The position numbers and the translations under genes were made by a program. Below the pieces are notes generated by a model. It was given only the letters and a program-made list of their open reading frames with translations, was not told the DNA's origin and ran no database searches. From Scenedesmus sp. ARA3 (lineage: Eukaryota; Chlorophyta; Chlorophyceae; Sphaeropleales; Scenedesmaceae), in assembly GCA_004335835.1 (NCBI GenBank), contig RWJK01000751.1, positions 1-33,933 on the forward strand: a stretch of 33,933 bases of DNA, in the 5' to 3' direction. This document shows positions 1 to 11,500 of this stretch, in pieces. Each line of letters opens with the position of its first letter. Position 1 is the first letter of the stretch.

Positions 1-324
1 ACTGCCGTTGCACGGTTGGTACAGCTTCCTGACAAGTACAGCACGCATGCTGGGGTGAGGAGCAGCATGCGGAGGTGTGCAGTGCTGCGTGATCAAAGAG
101 CGTGAGTGTGGGCATGGCAGGGAGAATGAACAGCCCTGCTACAGAGCACACATGCACCTGCCAGCCGCTGGCAGCAGATGTACACGTGCAACATGCATGG
201 CAAATTATGCTGCTATGCTGCAACATGTCGGCCCCGCTCTGTCTGTGCAAGCGCACTACATAGTAACAGACACGCCAAACTTTCATGTGACATGCCAGCT
301 GCTGCACTGCTGCATGCCACACAC
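1..324 (-). other. probable intron and possible next exon of the C1A protease-lectin gene
   Basis: No independent gene is seen. A strong donor follows the lectin-like exon at 324-323, and the lectin-like fold is not finished there, so the gene should continue leftward. One phase-compatible acceptor lies at about 30-29 on the minus strand, after a pyrimidine-rich stretch ending CTTGTCAG. It would open a short exon running off the window edge (reads G-S-C-T-N-R). This exon is only a guess. Confidence 0.3.
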
Positions 325-2559
325 CTCGGACAAGCGACTGCCATGACCAGCGTGCCTCATTGCCTTCGCCGGCCGCGCGCTTTAGATCAATCCAAATCAC
401 AACGTTGGCGGACCTGGCGTCATAATTTGACTCAGCACGCGGCGCAAGCGTGGCGTTCAGCAGCTGCTCGACCTGAGCGGTCTCTGCTGCAGAGCTGAAC
501 GATGCCAGCTTTCCGCCAGCTATGGCACAAAACCGCAGTGCGTGCTCCTGGGATAGGAGCTTTTCCACATACATCCACGTGGCGGTGGGTGTGGCAAGCA
601 GCCGATAGAAGGCCCTGTCATACATATCGCTTATGGCTCGCATGTCTGCCACACCCTCCAGGAAGACAGGCGCCGGTGATGGCTTTGGTGATGCGGCAGC
701 TTGCTGATTTGGCTGAGCGATTGTGCCGGCAGTTGGACGACCACCTGCCGGCGGCATGTCAACAGCAACATGTCCATTGCAGCATGTCCGCAGCAGCATG
801 GTGCCAGCAACTTGTGCAAAGTAGCAACGCTGACCAGTGCATCATCAGCGACGTGCTGAACATAGCATTAAAACAACGTCACAAAATCTGCACTACAAAG
901 TACAGACAATGCAGCCCACACGCTTGATTGACAAGCACACACGCATCGTAGCTCACAGGCGCAGCCCTAGTCTTGCTGTCACCTTCATACTCAAAGCAGC
1001 AGCAATGCCAAGGCACTTACAACTCCTGCTCACCTGCGGCTGCAGGAGTTGTTGCATTGCAGATCAGCAGCTGCTTCCCTGTGGGCAGAGCATCCAGGCG
1101 ATCTAGGCGGTCGGCGTTTTCCAGCAGCAGCTGCTGAATCTTGATGCCAGCTCGTGCAGCAATCCTGGACAAAAAATCCCCCTGCCTGGTCTGCAAGCAG
1201 TTAACATGCCGCGCGTGCAAACCTTTTCAAGGAGCACAACGTTGTTGTGTACAGCATCTCTACTCGCATGCTTACATATACAAAAGCTGCACAGTCACTG
1301 TCAGCCACAACTGGTTCACCTGGCAGAAGGAGAAGTTCAAACAAGGCTAAGCAGCCATTCCAGCACAAGCTGCTGCTTTTGAGATCTGCCGTCACATCCA
1401 AGTGCTAGTAACCACTTGAACATGCGCCGTAGCTACACATGCATGCAGAAAACCTTGTGCTTTATACTGGCAGCTAAGACTGGCAGCCTGAATGCTCACG
1501 CCTGCCTCGTACTTCACTCTTCAAACACGCGTCCCTCGTACCTGATACCAGTGGCATCCTTTCTTATTTTGAACAGGCTTCAGTTGTAGCATTGGGGTGC
1601 TGCTGCTGGTGCTTTTAGGGGTCCATTTTACTACATAAGCCTCAGCAAGGATCCCACAGCAGCCAAACTTCACCTGCAGAGCAGCAGAGTGGGTAACAGC
1701 AGCACACGGCGTGATGCGCTGGTGCTGCAGTGGGTTGTGACACGCTGCATCATGAGGCACATGTGCCTGCGTGTACACGCAGTAGCTTGCTGCGGGGCTG
1801 CCATGCACATCACAGTTTGGCTGTTGCAAGTGACAGCCACACGACTGTCTCATCGAATGTAATTACCATGTGTACAACGTGTCCGTATATCTGCGCCAGA
1901 GGATGCCGGTGTCAACTGTACCAATGCAATGCAATGCCCATAACACACCTCACAGCGTAAAACAAAACCTGGACAACTATCTTTTGGGCCCTGCATGCTG
2001 CCCCCTGCATCCCTAGCTCACCCTAAACAGCCCTCCGTCTGCAAAGGTCTTGCCCCAGCTGTTCAGGCACAGCCAGTAGCCATCGTCAGTGCCCGCTCCA
2101 TGGTAGCCAACGATAGTCACTGCATGCCATTCAGAGAACTTTGCGCCTGGTCCAGGAGCGTAGACAGCCTTTGCGTTGCCAGGCTTTTTGAAGAAGGTTT
2201 GGAAGTCACTCATGACAATAAAGCTGGTGACAACTGCACCTGCATAAAGTGCAGCCACCATGAGCCCAAGCATGGCCAGCAGCAGGTGTCAAACAGCAGC
2301 AAGCATTACACACATGGTGTGTATGGACACACCGGACAAGCGGCAGCATTAGCAGGGCAGTGGAGCTGCAGCAGCTGATGATACAGGTGCAGGCAATTGT
2401 GCACAACGTGTGTGGCTGTGTCTTTAGGAGCTGTTTACGACAACGGTGCTGCTGCTCAGCAGCGTGCTGCGCGTGTTTCAAGCATGGTGCGCCTCGCAGC
2501 TGAAAGCTCTAGAGACACTCAGGCACAAGAAACGGCCAGCCGCGGGGCTCTCGTCACAG

Positions 2560-2592
<33 letters not shown>

Positions 2593-3671
2593 ATGCACAG
2601 CAGGTGCAGGGGCAGCGCTGCCCCTGTGACGCGAGCAGCAGATCGCATCTCTCACCTGACTCCCAAATATGGCGCTGCGCATTCCACTCATCCCTCACCA
2701 CCTCATAATTGAAGTTCCCCTGTGTCACATGCGGGTTGGCGGCCTGGCACTTTGGTGTGCAGACGTAAGCAGCAGTGTCGGACGCGTAGCTGGGGACATA
2801 GGGGAGGCAGCTGCTGCTGAGCAGCCGCCTGCCCCGAAGCTCCTTCAAAGCTGCTGCCAGGTTCCAAGTGCTGTCGCACGTGCGCGCATCTGGGCCGCAG
2901 AAAAAGAGGTCCTGCACAGACAGCAGCAGCTGCTGCACGTCCATCTGCAGTGACGACGCTACTGCGGCTTGTGCTGCTGCTACGACTGCAAATGCAGTGC
3001 AGCTGGTGCAGTATTGCCCTTGGTTGCCTGGCTCTGCTTGGATGATGCGCACTCCGCCAGTGTGTGTTACATTGGTGGATGAATAGCTGAGTGGTGATGT
3101 TGCAACCACCAGCTGGCGGTACGCATCAAACCCATTAGGGCCACCGCTTGCTGCTGCAGCGCACAAGGCGATAGGTGCACCAGGCGTGTGCTTCTGTTTT
3201 TTGCACTCATCTTTGCCAGTCTTTGGCCAGTTTTGGCCGAAAGTTTTACCAAGAGAGTACAATTGAGTTATCTTCTGGTCCCTTTGCCAGATGCTGTCAG
3301 CGCCAAACTTGAGCGACACGGGTGGCTCGTACCCCTGCCCTGCAGGATCAACATTCAACAGCAGTGTTGAGAGACACGCGCGCTACGGAGCACGCTGATG
3401 CGTTGAGTACCTGCATTGAGTAAGCGTACATGCTGATGTGCATCAAACGTGGCTAATCAGCCACTGGTGCCATGGTTGACCCTTTGGCAGCGCTGTGGTG
3501 CACTGGCACAGCAGTTGCCCAGCAGTGGTTCCTCCACCATTGAGCCACGCCGTGCACGGTCGGCTCACCATTGACGTTGCTGGACAATGTGAAAACAGCG
3601 ATGACCCCGCAGACAATCCAAAAGCAGCTGGCTCTGAGCGAAGAGCGAGGAGGGCAGTAACCCTGCCTCAT
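325..3671 (-). CDS. secreted papain-like (C1A) cysteine protease with LysM-like and C-type-lectin-like domains (3' partial)
   Basis: Six exons join in frame: 3671-3569, 3339-2656, 2239-2022, 1673-1542, 1190-1034 and 744-325, giving at least 571 residues. Residues 1-34 are a signal peptide or anchor with hydrophobic core FWIVCGVIAVFTL. The protease domain shows the catalytic Cys about 148 (QGQYCTSCTAFA, with the usual Trp after Cys replaced by Thr and one extra residue before it), His about 301 (EWHAVTIVGY) and Asn about 322 (LNSWGKTFADGG). All three catalytic residues are present, so it is probably active. The pro-region lacks an obvious ERFNIN motif. Residues about 380-425 resemble LysM (QGDFLSRIAARAGIKIQQLL, ending TGKQLLICN). 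A Pro/Ala linker leads to a C-type-lectin-like segment (FCAIAGGKLASFSS, VVIWIDLKR, RWSWQSLV). Likely role: extracellular or vacuolar proteolysis with glycan binding (inference). The initiator at 3671 precedes the signal peptide directly. Confidence 0.82.
2562..2592. repeat. (CTG)n microsatellite, about 10 units
   Basis: Uninterrupted CTG triplets on the plus strand. It lies in intron 2 of the C1A protease gene shortly after the donor, so on the sense strand it is CAG. Confidence 0.9.
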
Positions 3672-4746
3672 TGGGTGACTTGGTGCTGCTCGTTCGACCT
3701 GTGACAGACCAGGGTAAAGCTGTTCGCGAACGGTTACACGATAACGTTGCGCAGGTCATTTGCATCCCGTGGATGTGATCTTGCCTGGTGCCCGGGTGCC
3801 CCGTGCTGTAGTATGAGTAGGCTGGACCGTCAGGTCAGTTGGAAGGTTGCCTCGTGTTATGTAATGGGTTACGTCGTGATGGTTTCGTTGGGTACTAGGA
3901 ATGCATGACGTATTTGCATATTTTCTCGCCTCTTGTTCCAGCTGCAGCGGTTTCCCTGCCTGCATCTGCGCCACAGCTGGGACTGTACAGCAGCAGCAGC
4001 TGCAGTCCCAACTGAAGCATCTTCAGTCAGATGCACAACACACACTGTTTCCGCCGCCATTTTAAACCTTTAATCGTGTTTAGCTGGAAAGCAAGCAACT
4101 TATACACACCAGCAAGCCACAACAAATCAGAAAAAACTCCCCATTCACACTGATCAGTGTAAGTCATGACTTACCTTCCAGCTGCTTCAACGCACATCCA
4201 AAACCATGCCAAGGCATGTACAGGCATGACACATAGAAATCGTGCATAACAACCCTGGATGCCAACATGGACGACCTCCAACAGCACATCCCATCGCTGA
4301 CTGTTTAATACAACCCTGTACTGCTCACGTGTGCACCGATGCTACAACACGCAAAAGCAAAAACGTTGACCACAACCACAATAGCACCCTCCACAGCACA
4401 AGCTTGGCAAAATTGCGACAGCCAGGAAATGCGAAGGCACAACCGGCAAAGCAAACAACATCCTGCCATTTCACCTCAACTACAGCGGATGCACTGCATC
4501 AACTCTGTGCGTGCCGCGTCCTGCAACAACAAACCGCATGGAAGCCATCGCACAATAGGTGCTGTGTGCTGTGCCCCCTGCCAGCATACCGCTGTAGCAG
4601 TCTTAGGCAACAGCCCCATCAAGCAGCAACCACTCTATGCACATAATCATACAACCACCACAGACATACCAACACTGACAGGATCTCATTGAGCATCCAC
4701 TGCATGCATACACCGCACGCCTCCTAAACAGCACATGGGTGTGCTT
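3672..4746. other. intergenic region between the C1A protease gene and the shorter low-complexity gene
   Basis: No convincing gene. It holds the 5' flank of the protease gene (next to 3671) and the 3' flank of the gene ending at 4747. The part at about 4390-4746 is recognisably related to 7830-8250, the 3' flank of the larger paralogue: both contain GGCACAAC(C/T)GGCAAA followed by GCAAACAAC or ACAAACAAC. Small open frames here have no recognisable protein character. Confidence 0.6.
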
Positions 4747-5333
4747 TTACGCGCCCTCAAAGGCCTTGCGGGCACCCTCATCTCCCGCGTCCTCCTGCCC
4801 TGCCTCCTTCTTATACACCTCCGCCTCCTCAACACCAGCACCCGCCTCGGCCCCCACACCATACACCTGCGCCACACGCTCAGCAGTGCTGTCAGAAGTG
4901 GCAGCACCTGCCGACTCAGCACGCCCCACATTCATTGCATCGTCACCAGCAGCCAGCCGTCCTTCAGGCATACCATCCACTGATCCCGCCCTGCCTGCAG
5001 TGTCGCTGCTGCTGCTGCTGCTTGCAGACTTCATACCAGGCTCAGCACCACCGCTTGAGCCCTGCGCCCTCATCTGGTCCATTCCCTCCCCAAACTCGCT
5101 TGCCCCGCCGCCATAGCCGCCAGCACCACCCACTGCCCCTGCCATGCCCTTGTTAGAAGCGTCAGCATCACCCTGGGTCTCGCGCTCGGAGGAAGGTACC
5201 TGGGTCGAACCCTGGGTCTCACGCTTAGTGTACTTTTTGCTCTCTGCGGGGTCCATGGCTGGGTTGGTGTCAGAGGAGGGCACCTCCCAGCCTGTCGACA
5301 CCTCCTGGGGGCCACCTGGGGCCTGCCCGGTCT

Positions 5334-5389
<56 letters not shown>

Positions 5390-5654
5390 GGTCAGCAGCA
5401 GCAGCAACAGGGTGAGTGACTAGCGTGCAAGACTAGCCATACAACTGCTGACATGTGCTAGGTCAGCTGTGCGACGCTGTGTAAGCAGCAGCACTGCAAT
5501 CACGCATGCACTGATGATAGGCCTCGCAGGGCAGCTGTCATGGCACAGGAAGGCTCTAACTGTTCAAACAAAGTATGCAGAGGTGCTGCTCACCTGCCCC
5601 TCAGCGCCTGCGGTCTTCTCATCACCAGCCTCAGTGGCAGCCATGCCACTGACA

Positions 5655-5695
<41 letters not shown>

Positions 5696-6039
5696 CAGCA
5701 GCAGCAAATGCAGATGAGATCAATGGCAGAGTGCATGGGGCTGCAACTGGCACCAGTGCTGCGAAGCTGCGTTGCAGGGACCAACACGCTGAGTCAGCAC
5801 ACTGATTGGGCTCCTCCCCAACAGGGCGATGGCGAGACTGTCAACATGTGCATTGCATGTATGCACCTAGGTCCTTCGAATTTTGCGTTGGTTTCAATAT
5901 GCAACGAGAAGAAAAACATAACGCTGCGCATTCTTTGTATGCCCATCACATCCCCTCACCCCTGCTGCTGCTCCCCGGTGGGCTGGGCGGCTTGGCCAGC
6001 AGTGGCACGGTCGCCCTCAGGCGCACCCCTGGAATAGCA

Positions 6040-6088
<49 letters not shown>

Positions 6089-6881
6089 GATGATGAGAAC
6101 TGTTCCATGCAACGCAGAGGAGGAGCAGGCCAGCAATATGTACAGTTTGCTACAAGCTTTCAGCGCTGAAAGCACAAGCGCCTATAACAGGCGGGTCATG
6201 TCCATGCATGCCGGCATGGTGCAATGCACGTGTGTACAGCACGTGTGCATGCCCCTGCCGTGCATTCAGCCTACACTGCTTTAGTGGATGGCAATGCAAT
6301 ACTGACTAAACATCAAATTGCAATCGCCCATCACGAGTCACGTTGCTTCTTGCAGGGACAATCCATTGTCTTTTTAATATGCTGCGCCTCACCCTTGCTT
6401 GGCGCTCTGGGCCTGCTTGTCGTCACTCATGGGGCTTGTCTTCTTCTTCTGCCTGCAGGACAGGGCACCACCAAATAACACAGGGCACTAACAACAGCGC
6501 GATATATGATGGAAGCATGGCGTAAAGCAGCGTCTAGTCAATAACGCAGCTGCAGGCATTTGCGTAGCCTTGCAGTGAGTTTGTCCAGATGTTCAGGCGC
6601 TCACAAAGACAGCACCAGCCCAGCACTTACTTGCCCTGCAGAATCTCTCCGCTCTCACTGACCAGCTGATCGTCATTCTTCTCTCCACTGTCTGAAGAAC
6701 GCATCAGCACAGCAGTGCGCCTGGGCGCTGAGAAGAATGCAGGCTTAGACAGCAGCAGGGGCGCTGCTGCTGGCAGCAGGGCCCGGTTTGAGGCAGCTGC
6801 TGCGCCAGGGCGACGCCTTGCGACAGCGTGAATGCTAGCAGGGGCTGCTGCGGCCCTGAAGGAAAGGCAACCGGGAGACAT
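4747..6881 (-). CDS. plastid-targeted Ala/Gly/Ser-rich low-complexity (LEA-like) protein, short paralogue
   Basis: Five exons join in frame: 6881-6631, 6452-6393, 6028-5960, 5648-5594 and 5331-4747, giving 339 residues. Exon 1 encodes an Ala/Arg/Ser-rich, acid-free presequence typical of a chloroplast transit peptide (starts MSPGCLSFRAAAAPASIHAV, with FFSAPRRTAVLMRSS near the likely cleavage zone). The mature part is polar and apparently disordered: KQKKKTSPMSDDK, many Gln/Gly/Glu residues, then the module starting TGQAPGGPQEVSTGWEVPSS and ending VYKKEAGQEDAGDEGARKAF. The last exon is closely related to parts of exons 5 and 11 of the large gene upstream, so the two are paralogues and this one lacks the middle modules. 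A hydrophilic LEA-like protective role is inferred from composition only. The donors at 6630 (GTAAGT) and 5593 (GTGAGC) are near consensus. Confidence 0.78.
5335..5388. repeat. (CAG)18, sense CTG, at a 3' splice site
   Basis: Eighteen uninterrupted triplets end at the acceptor of the last exon of the short low-complexity gene. On the sense strand it reads CTG up to CTGCAG before the exon at 5331. Confidence 0.95.
5657..5706. repeat. (CAG)n, interrupted once, upstream of an acceptor
   Basis: CAG triplets with one TAG interruption. They are in intron 3 of the short low-complexity gene, just before the acceptor at 5650-5649, and read CTG on the sense strand. Confidence 0.9.
6044..6087. repeat. 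(CAG)n upstream of an acceptor
   Basis: About 14 CAG triplets in intron 2 of the short low-complexity gene, immediately before the acceptor at 6030-6029. They read CTG on the sense strand. Confidence 0.9.
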
Positions 6882-7717
6882 GGCTGGTGCGATTGACTCG
6901 ACTTGATTCTGCTACTGCGGAGGGAAGCAAAATGAAACAGGGATCACGTTCATAAGTCGAACAGCAGCTTAAGAGATAGACGTTACGAATTATTGACCAA
7001 TGTGCGTGCTTTTGCAGGACTCTATGCACTTGGCGAGCTGTGAGGGTCTGCCAGCTGGATCAACCCGTCACGTCCAAGGTGCGTGCGTAACGTTCTGACG
7101 AGCCTCGCGCGGACCAGCAGGGGTTCTACAGGTACTCATGACATATTACATTGGTTCATCTTGTTGGTAAGCATTGGCAGCTGTGATACCATCAGCAGCC
7201 GATGCAGCTGCACGACGTGCTTGGCAGCTTTCACAGGTGAAGTTGTATTCCACAAGTCGCATGCTTGCCATCCACTAATAATATCATCCAAAATACAAAC
7301 TTCTTGCATTTGCGGATATGTTGGGGCCTGCGAGGAGCCACACCTGACATGGTAAGAACGCTGCTGCATACGACAGCTGGTGCATTTTGAATGGCCACGC
7401 GCCTCCTGACTGCAAACTTTACTCGCTCGCAATTCATACACTCATTCAGGCTTACTTCACTGCGCTCCAGCATCAGCTTCCAGGCAATGCTGAAGATTCA
7501 CACTAGCAGTGTTCAGCTAGCGGCTGCGACATACCACCTACTGGGATTGTTACTCATCTAGACCAGTCAACATCACCACACGGGCAGCTGCGTGAAATGG
7601 TATGTAACATCATTTCATGTTTGCAGGTGGGGGACAAGCATTGAAGGTCCTGTGCGACCGACCTGGCACTCCACAAACTGCATGACTCAACACAGCAGCT
7701 CTTCTGGCTGACCGAGG
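6882..7717. other. intergenic region upstream of the short low-complexity gene
   Basis: No gene is supported. It should contain the promoter of the gene starting at 6881. I see no convincing TATA element or repeat. Confidence 0.5.
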
Positions 7718-7722
7718 TTACA
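7718..7722 (-). terminator. candidate TGTAA poly(A) signal of the large low-complexity gene
   Basis: TTACA on the plus strand is TGTAA on the coding strand, the usual poly(A) signal in green algae. It lies about 780 nt past the stop codon at 8505. That distance is long but possible, and a single 5-mer is weak evidence. Confidence 0.3.
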
Positions 7723-8250
7723 AAAGCCCCCGTACTGCTGACTCAATTTGTACTGCAACAACAACAGAAGTGCACAGGTTGCCCCCGAAAACAACACACC
7801 TTGCACGGCACCAACTCAGCACAAAAGTGGCAGGTAGGACATGAACGGCACAACTGGCAAAACAAACAACGCACCGCCATTGCAAAGTTGGCTGCGGCAG
7901 ATGCACGTGCACTGCACTGCAGCAACTTGCTGCGTGGCGTGCCTCAAAACAACTCAGCTGCATGGCATACTTGCATCAACTTGCTTGCTTGGCCCATGGC
8001 ATTCACCACGCATACATGCGGACTGTGGCAGCCTCAACAAACTTTGAAACAGCTGCGACAGCTTCATCAAGAAGCGCCAGCATACCCCGCATATGGACAA
8101 CCCTGAAGCGCTGCTGTACAGTTGCAACTGCCACACTGACAACCTCTCACTGTGCACAAACTACACGAACACACTGCACATCAGGCAAGCACCTCAACCA
8201 GCGCATATAACATACACCAGGTGACACATCACTTTTGGAAATGAATTCAG

Positions 8251-8410
8251 GCGCCCTCAAAGGCCTTGCTTGCACCCTCGCCACCCTGCTCCTCCTGCCC
8301 TGCCTCTTTCTTTAAAAGATACTGCAACTTTTCCATCAATGAACCTCCGGTGATACACCTCCGCCTCCACAACAAGAGCACCAGACATGTCAAACACTGC
8401 CACACCAACA
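8251..8410 (-). pseudogene. decayed copy of the low-complexity C-terminal exon
   Basis: Just downstream of the large gene's stop is a second copy of its 3' coding end. GCGCCCTCAAAGGCCTTG, CCTGCCTC and TACACCTCCGCCTCC occur in the same order as at 8505-8600 and at 4750-4830. The copy is disrupted by a small insertion and frame changes between the KKE and VY codons. It is a third, broken copy of the 3' module. Confidence 0.75.
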
Positions 8411-8504
8411 CTAGCAGGCCCTTCTCGCTGCATACATGTACAATACAGCACGTACTGGCTCAAACCACACGCGCAACAGGCAGCACAACCTGCTAGCAAA
8501 CCCT

Positions 8505-11500
8505 TCAGGCGCCCTCAAAGGCCTTGCGGGCACCCTCATCCCCCGCCTCCTCCTGCCCTGCCTCCTTCTTATACACCTCCGCCTCCTCAACACCAGCACC
8601 CGCCTCAGCCCCCACACCATACACCTGCGCCACACGCTCAGCAGTGCTGTCAGACGTAGCCGCACCTGCTGACTCGTCACGCCCCACACTCGTTGCTGCC
8701 TGAGCATCATCACCACCAGCAGCAAGCTGACCCTCAGGCAGACCCTCATTCCCCGCCCTGCCAGATGCTGCGCCGCTGCTGCTGCTTGCAGACTTCATAC
8801 GGGATTCTCCTGCAGCAGCACCGCCTGAGCCCTGCGCCCTCATCTGGTCCATTCCCTCCCCAAACTCGCTTGCACCGCCGCCATAGCCGCCGGCACCGCC
8901 CACTGCCCCTGCCATACCCAGTCCATCTGCCCTGCTCAGGCTAGGAGCACCAGAGTCTGCAGTCCTCTCCTCGCCACCTGCAGCAGCAGCATCCAGTGCC
9001 CCCACTCGCTCAGAGTCCCTGCGTGCTAGGCCCTCCCCTGTTCCCAGTGCTCCTGCAAGGTCCATTCCATCCTGCTGCATCAAACTGGGTGCCCCCACAT
9101 CTGCCTTTACTGCTGCCTCGGCATCTGGCAAGCCTCCCCAGTCCCACTTCTGATCTGCTGTGTCCCATCCAGCATCAGAAGCAGGCGCAGCAGATGCAGC
9201 TGCAGATGCGGTTGCAGGCATTGCTGCCTCGCGGCCACGCTGCCCCTGCTGCTGCTGCTGCCCAGAACCGCTGCCGCCAGAACCGCCCTCACCTGCAATT
9301 GCAGACAGATCGCCGCCAGGGGCAGCAGCAGCAGCAGCAGCAGCGTGCGGCGCGTCAGCAGCAGCAGAGGCCAGATCGCCAGATCCTGCTGCTGCTGCTG
9401 CTGCGGGCATTGGCAGGCCTTCAATGCTGCTGTGCGGAGTGTAAGCAGTAGGGTCTGTAGCACCCCTGCTGCCACGAGCACTGCGGCGGCGGAAGCTGCG
9501 GCTACTCAAGGGGTCAACGTTGCTGCTGCTGCTGCCGCTGCTGCCGCCAAACTCTCCTGCACAGTCATCTGTTGACCTGTATGCATAGTACCCGCCCTCT
9601 ACTGCCTCACCCATCCCCAGTGCATCACTCAGCCCTGACACATCACCCCAAGTAAACCCTTCCTGCAAGCCACCACTGCTGCCGCTGCTGCCGCCACCGC
9701 TGCCGCTGCTGGCACCCCTGCTAGTTTCCTGCAAGTCCCCCTGCTGCTGCTGCTGCTGCTGCTGCTGCTCACTCTGTGATGACATCTCCGTGAGCCTCTC
9801 AGAGGTCTCAGGGGAGCCGTAGTCTGCTGCTGTGCGCGCTGTGCTGGCCAGGACATCTCCAAGGCCACTGCCAGTCTCGCCCTGCCCTGCTGGCGCACGA
9901 TCTGCTGCTGCTGCTGCTGCTGCTGCAGTATCTGCAGTGTCTGCAAGGCTCTCCCTGAGCTGGTCAACACTCTGCCGGCCCCAGTCGCCTACAGTCTTGT
10001 CATCACTGTATCCGCCAGTGCTGCTAGCAGTGCGTTCTGCAGAGCTGTCAGCAGCAGAGCCTTGCTCACCCTGGCTGCTGCTGGCACTGTCAATGTTGTC
10101 ATAGTTGGAGGCCTTGCCCTCAGCAGGAGGGTACTCAGGGAACTGGGCGTGGCCTGTCACGGCATCAGCAGCAGCGCCAACCTTGCCTGCTGCTGTCTTG
10201 GCGGCATCCTGCAAGCAGCAGCACGGCAAGCAACGACATATGTGTCATTAAGCTTCTGCGTGTGCGGGGCAGAAAGTAGAGGGCGTACAACGAAGCAAGC
10301 ACGCAAGTTTCTGTCGCTATATCTGCTGCATCCTGCAAGCAACATGACCGAACGCATGAGCAACAGGGAGAAACAAAAGGGGAAAAAGCATGAGCAACTT
10401 GTGCATGCAATACATCACAGAAGTGCAATTTGGTATACCATTACGCTCTAAAGCAGCTTGTGGTGTTGCTGGCTGTTGCAGGATCGCCCCTGTCGGTGGA
10501 CAGAATCAAGAGTCTGCAACAGCGGGCAACACCACAACATCGCTTCTGCTTATGCTGCTGCTGCATGCGGACGCAGCAGCGCAGCGCGGCAGATAACTAC
10601 GTACAAGCAGTACATGCATCCCTGCCACACCCACAACTCCAGGCATACAACGAGCAGCTTTCAACAGCTCAACAGCAACGTTTCGCAACACCGAACGCAG
10701 CATGCACTCACCGCAATGGCGCCTCCCAAGCCCTTGCCATGCTCCCCGCTCCCCTCGCCTGATGTACAACACTTTACAAAAGAAGCAGCATCAGCCGTAT
10801 CCCAAACCTTCTGACGATGATGCAGCCACTTCATCTGATGTACATGACAAAATAACAACTTTCAAACAGGCTGTATGCTCACCGCGATGGCGCCTCCCAG
10901 CCCCTTGCCATGCTCTCCGCTGCCCTCGCTCGAGGACTGCACACGCCCACCAGAGCTGCCCTGCTGCTCTGTGAGGCGCTGCTCACCCTGCCCGCTGCCG
11001 CTGCTGCTGCTGGCACTGCCGATGTTGTCGTAGTTGGAGGCCTTGCCCTCAGCAGGAGGGTACTCGGGGAACTGGGCGTGGCCTGTCACGGCATCAGCAG
11101 CAGCACCGACCTTCTCCGCTGCTGTCTTGGCGGCATCCTGCAAGCAGAAGCAGGCAGCATGGCAGAACATGTGTGGCAGCGGCTAGTAAGTGTACACGTG
11201 TGACACTACAGTGACGCAGCAGGTGTGCAGATAGGGGCATTCAGTGGAGGGATGCTAAAGTTCTGATATCAATCTGTCCGTGGAGCATCCTGCAGGCTAC
11301 AGGAAGTGCTTGCAGGTTGAAGAGCTGGCACTTGCGCTGTTGCCACACTCCCATGCTGAGCACCTAGAAACCGCTCCAGCAAACAGTTCAACCTAACCCA
11401 TGCTACAAATTTTTAAACAGTCAAAGCATGCACTCACCGAAATCTTGCCTCCCAGGCCCTTGCCGTGCTCATGGCTCCCGCTGCTGCTGCCGCCAGTGTC

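Noticed and set aside
3339..3358. start of the C1A protease at a TTG codon near 3358
   Set aside because: A stop lies just upstream in frame, and a phase-matched acceptor CCTGCAG at 3341-3340 joins a signal-peptide exon that starts with ATG at 3671.
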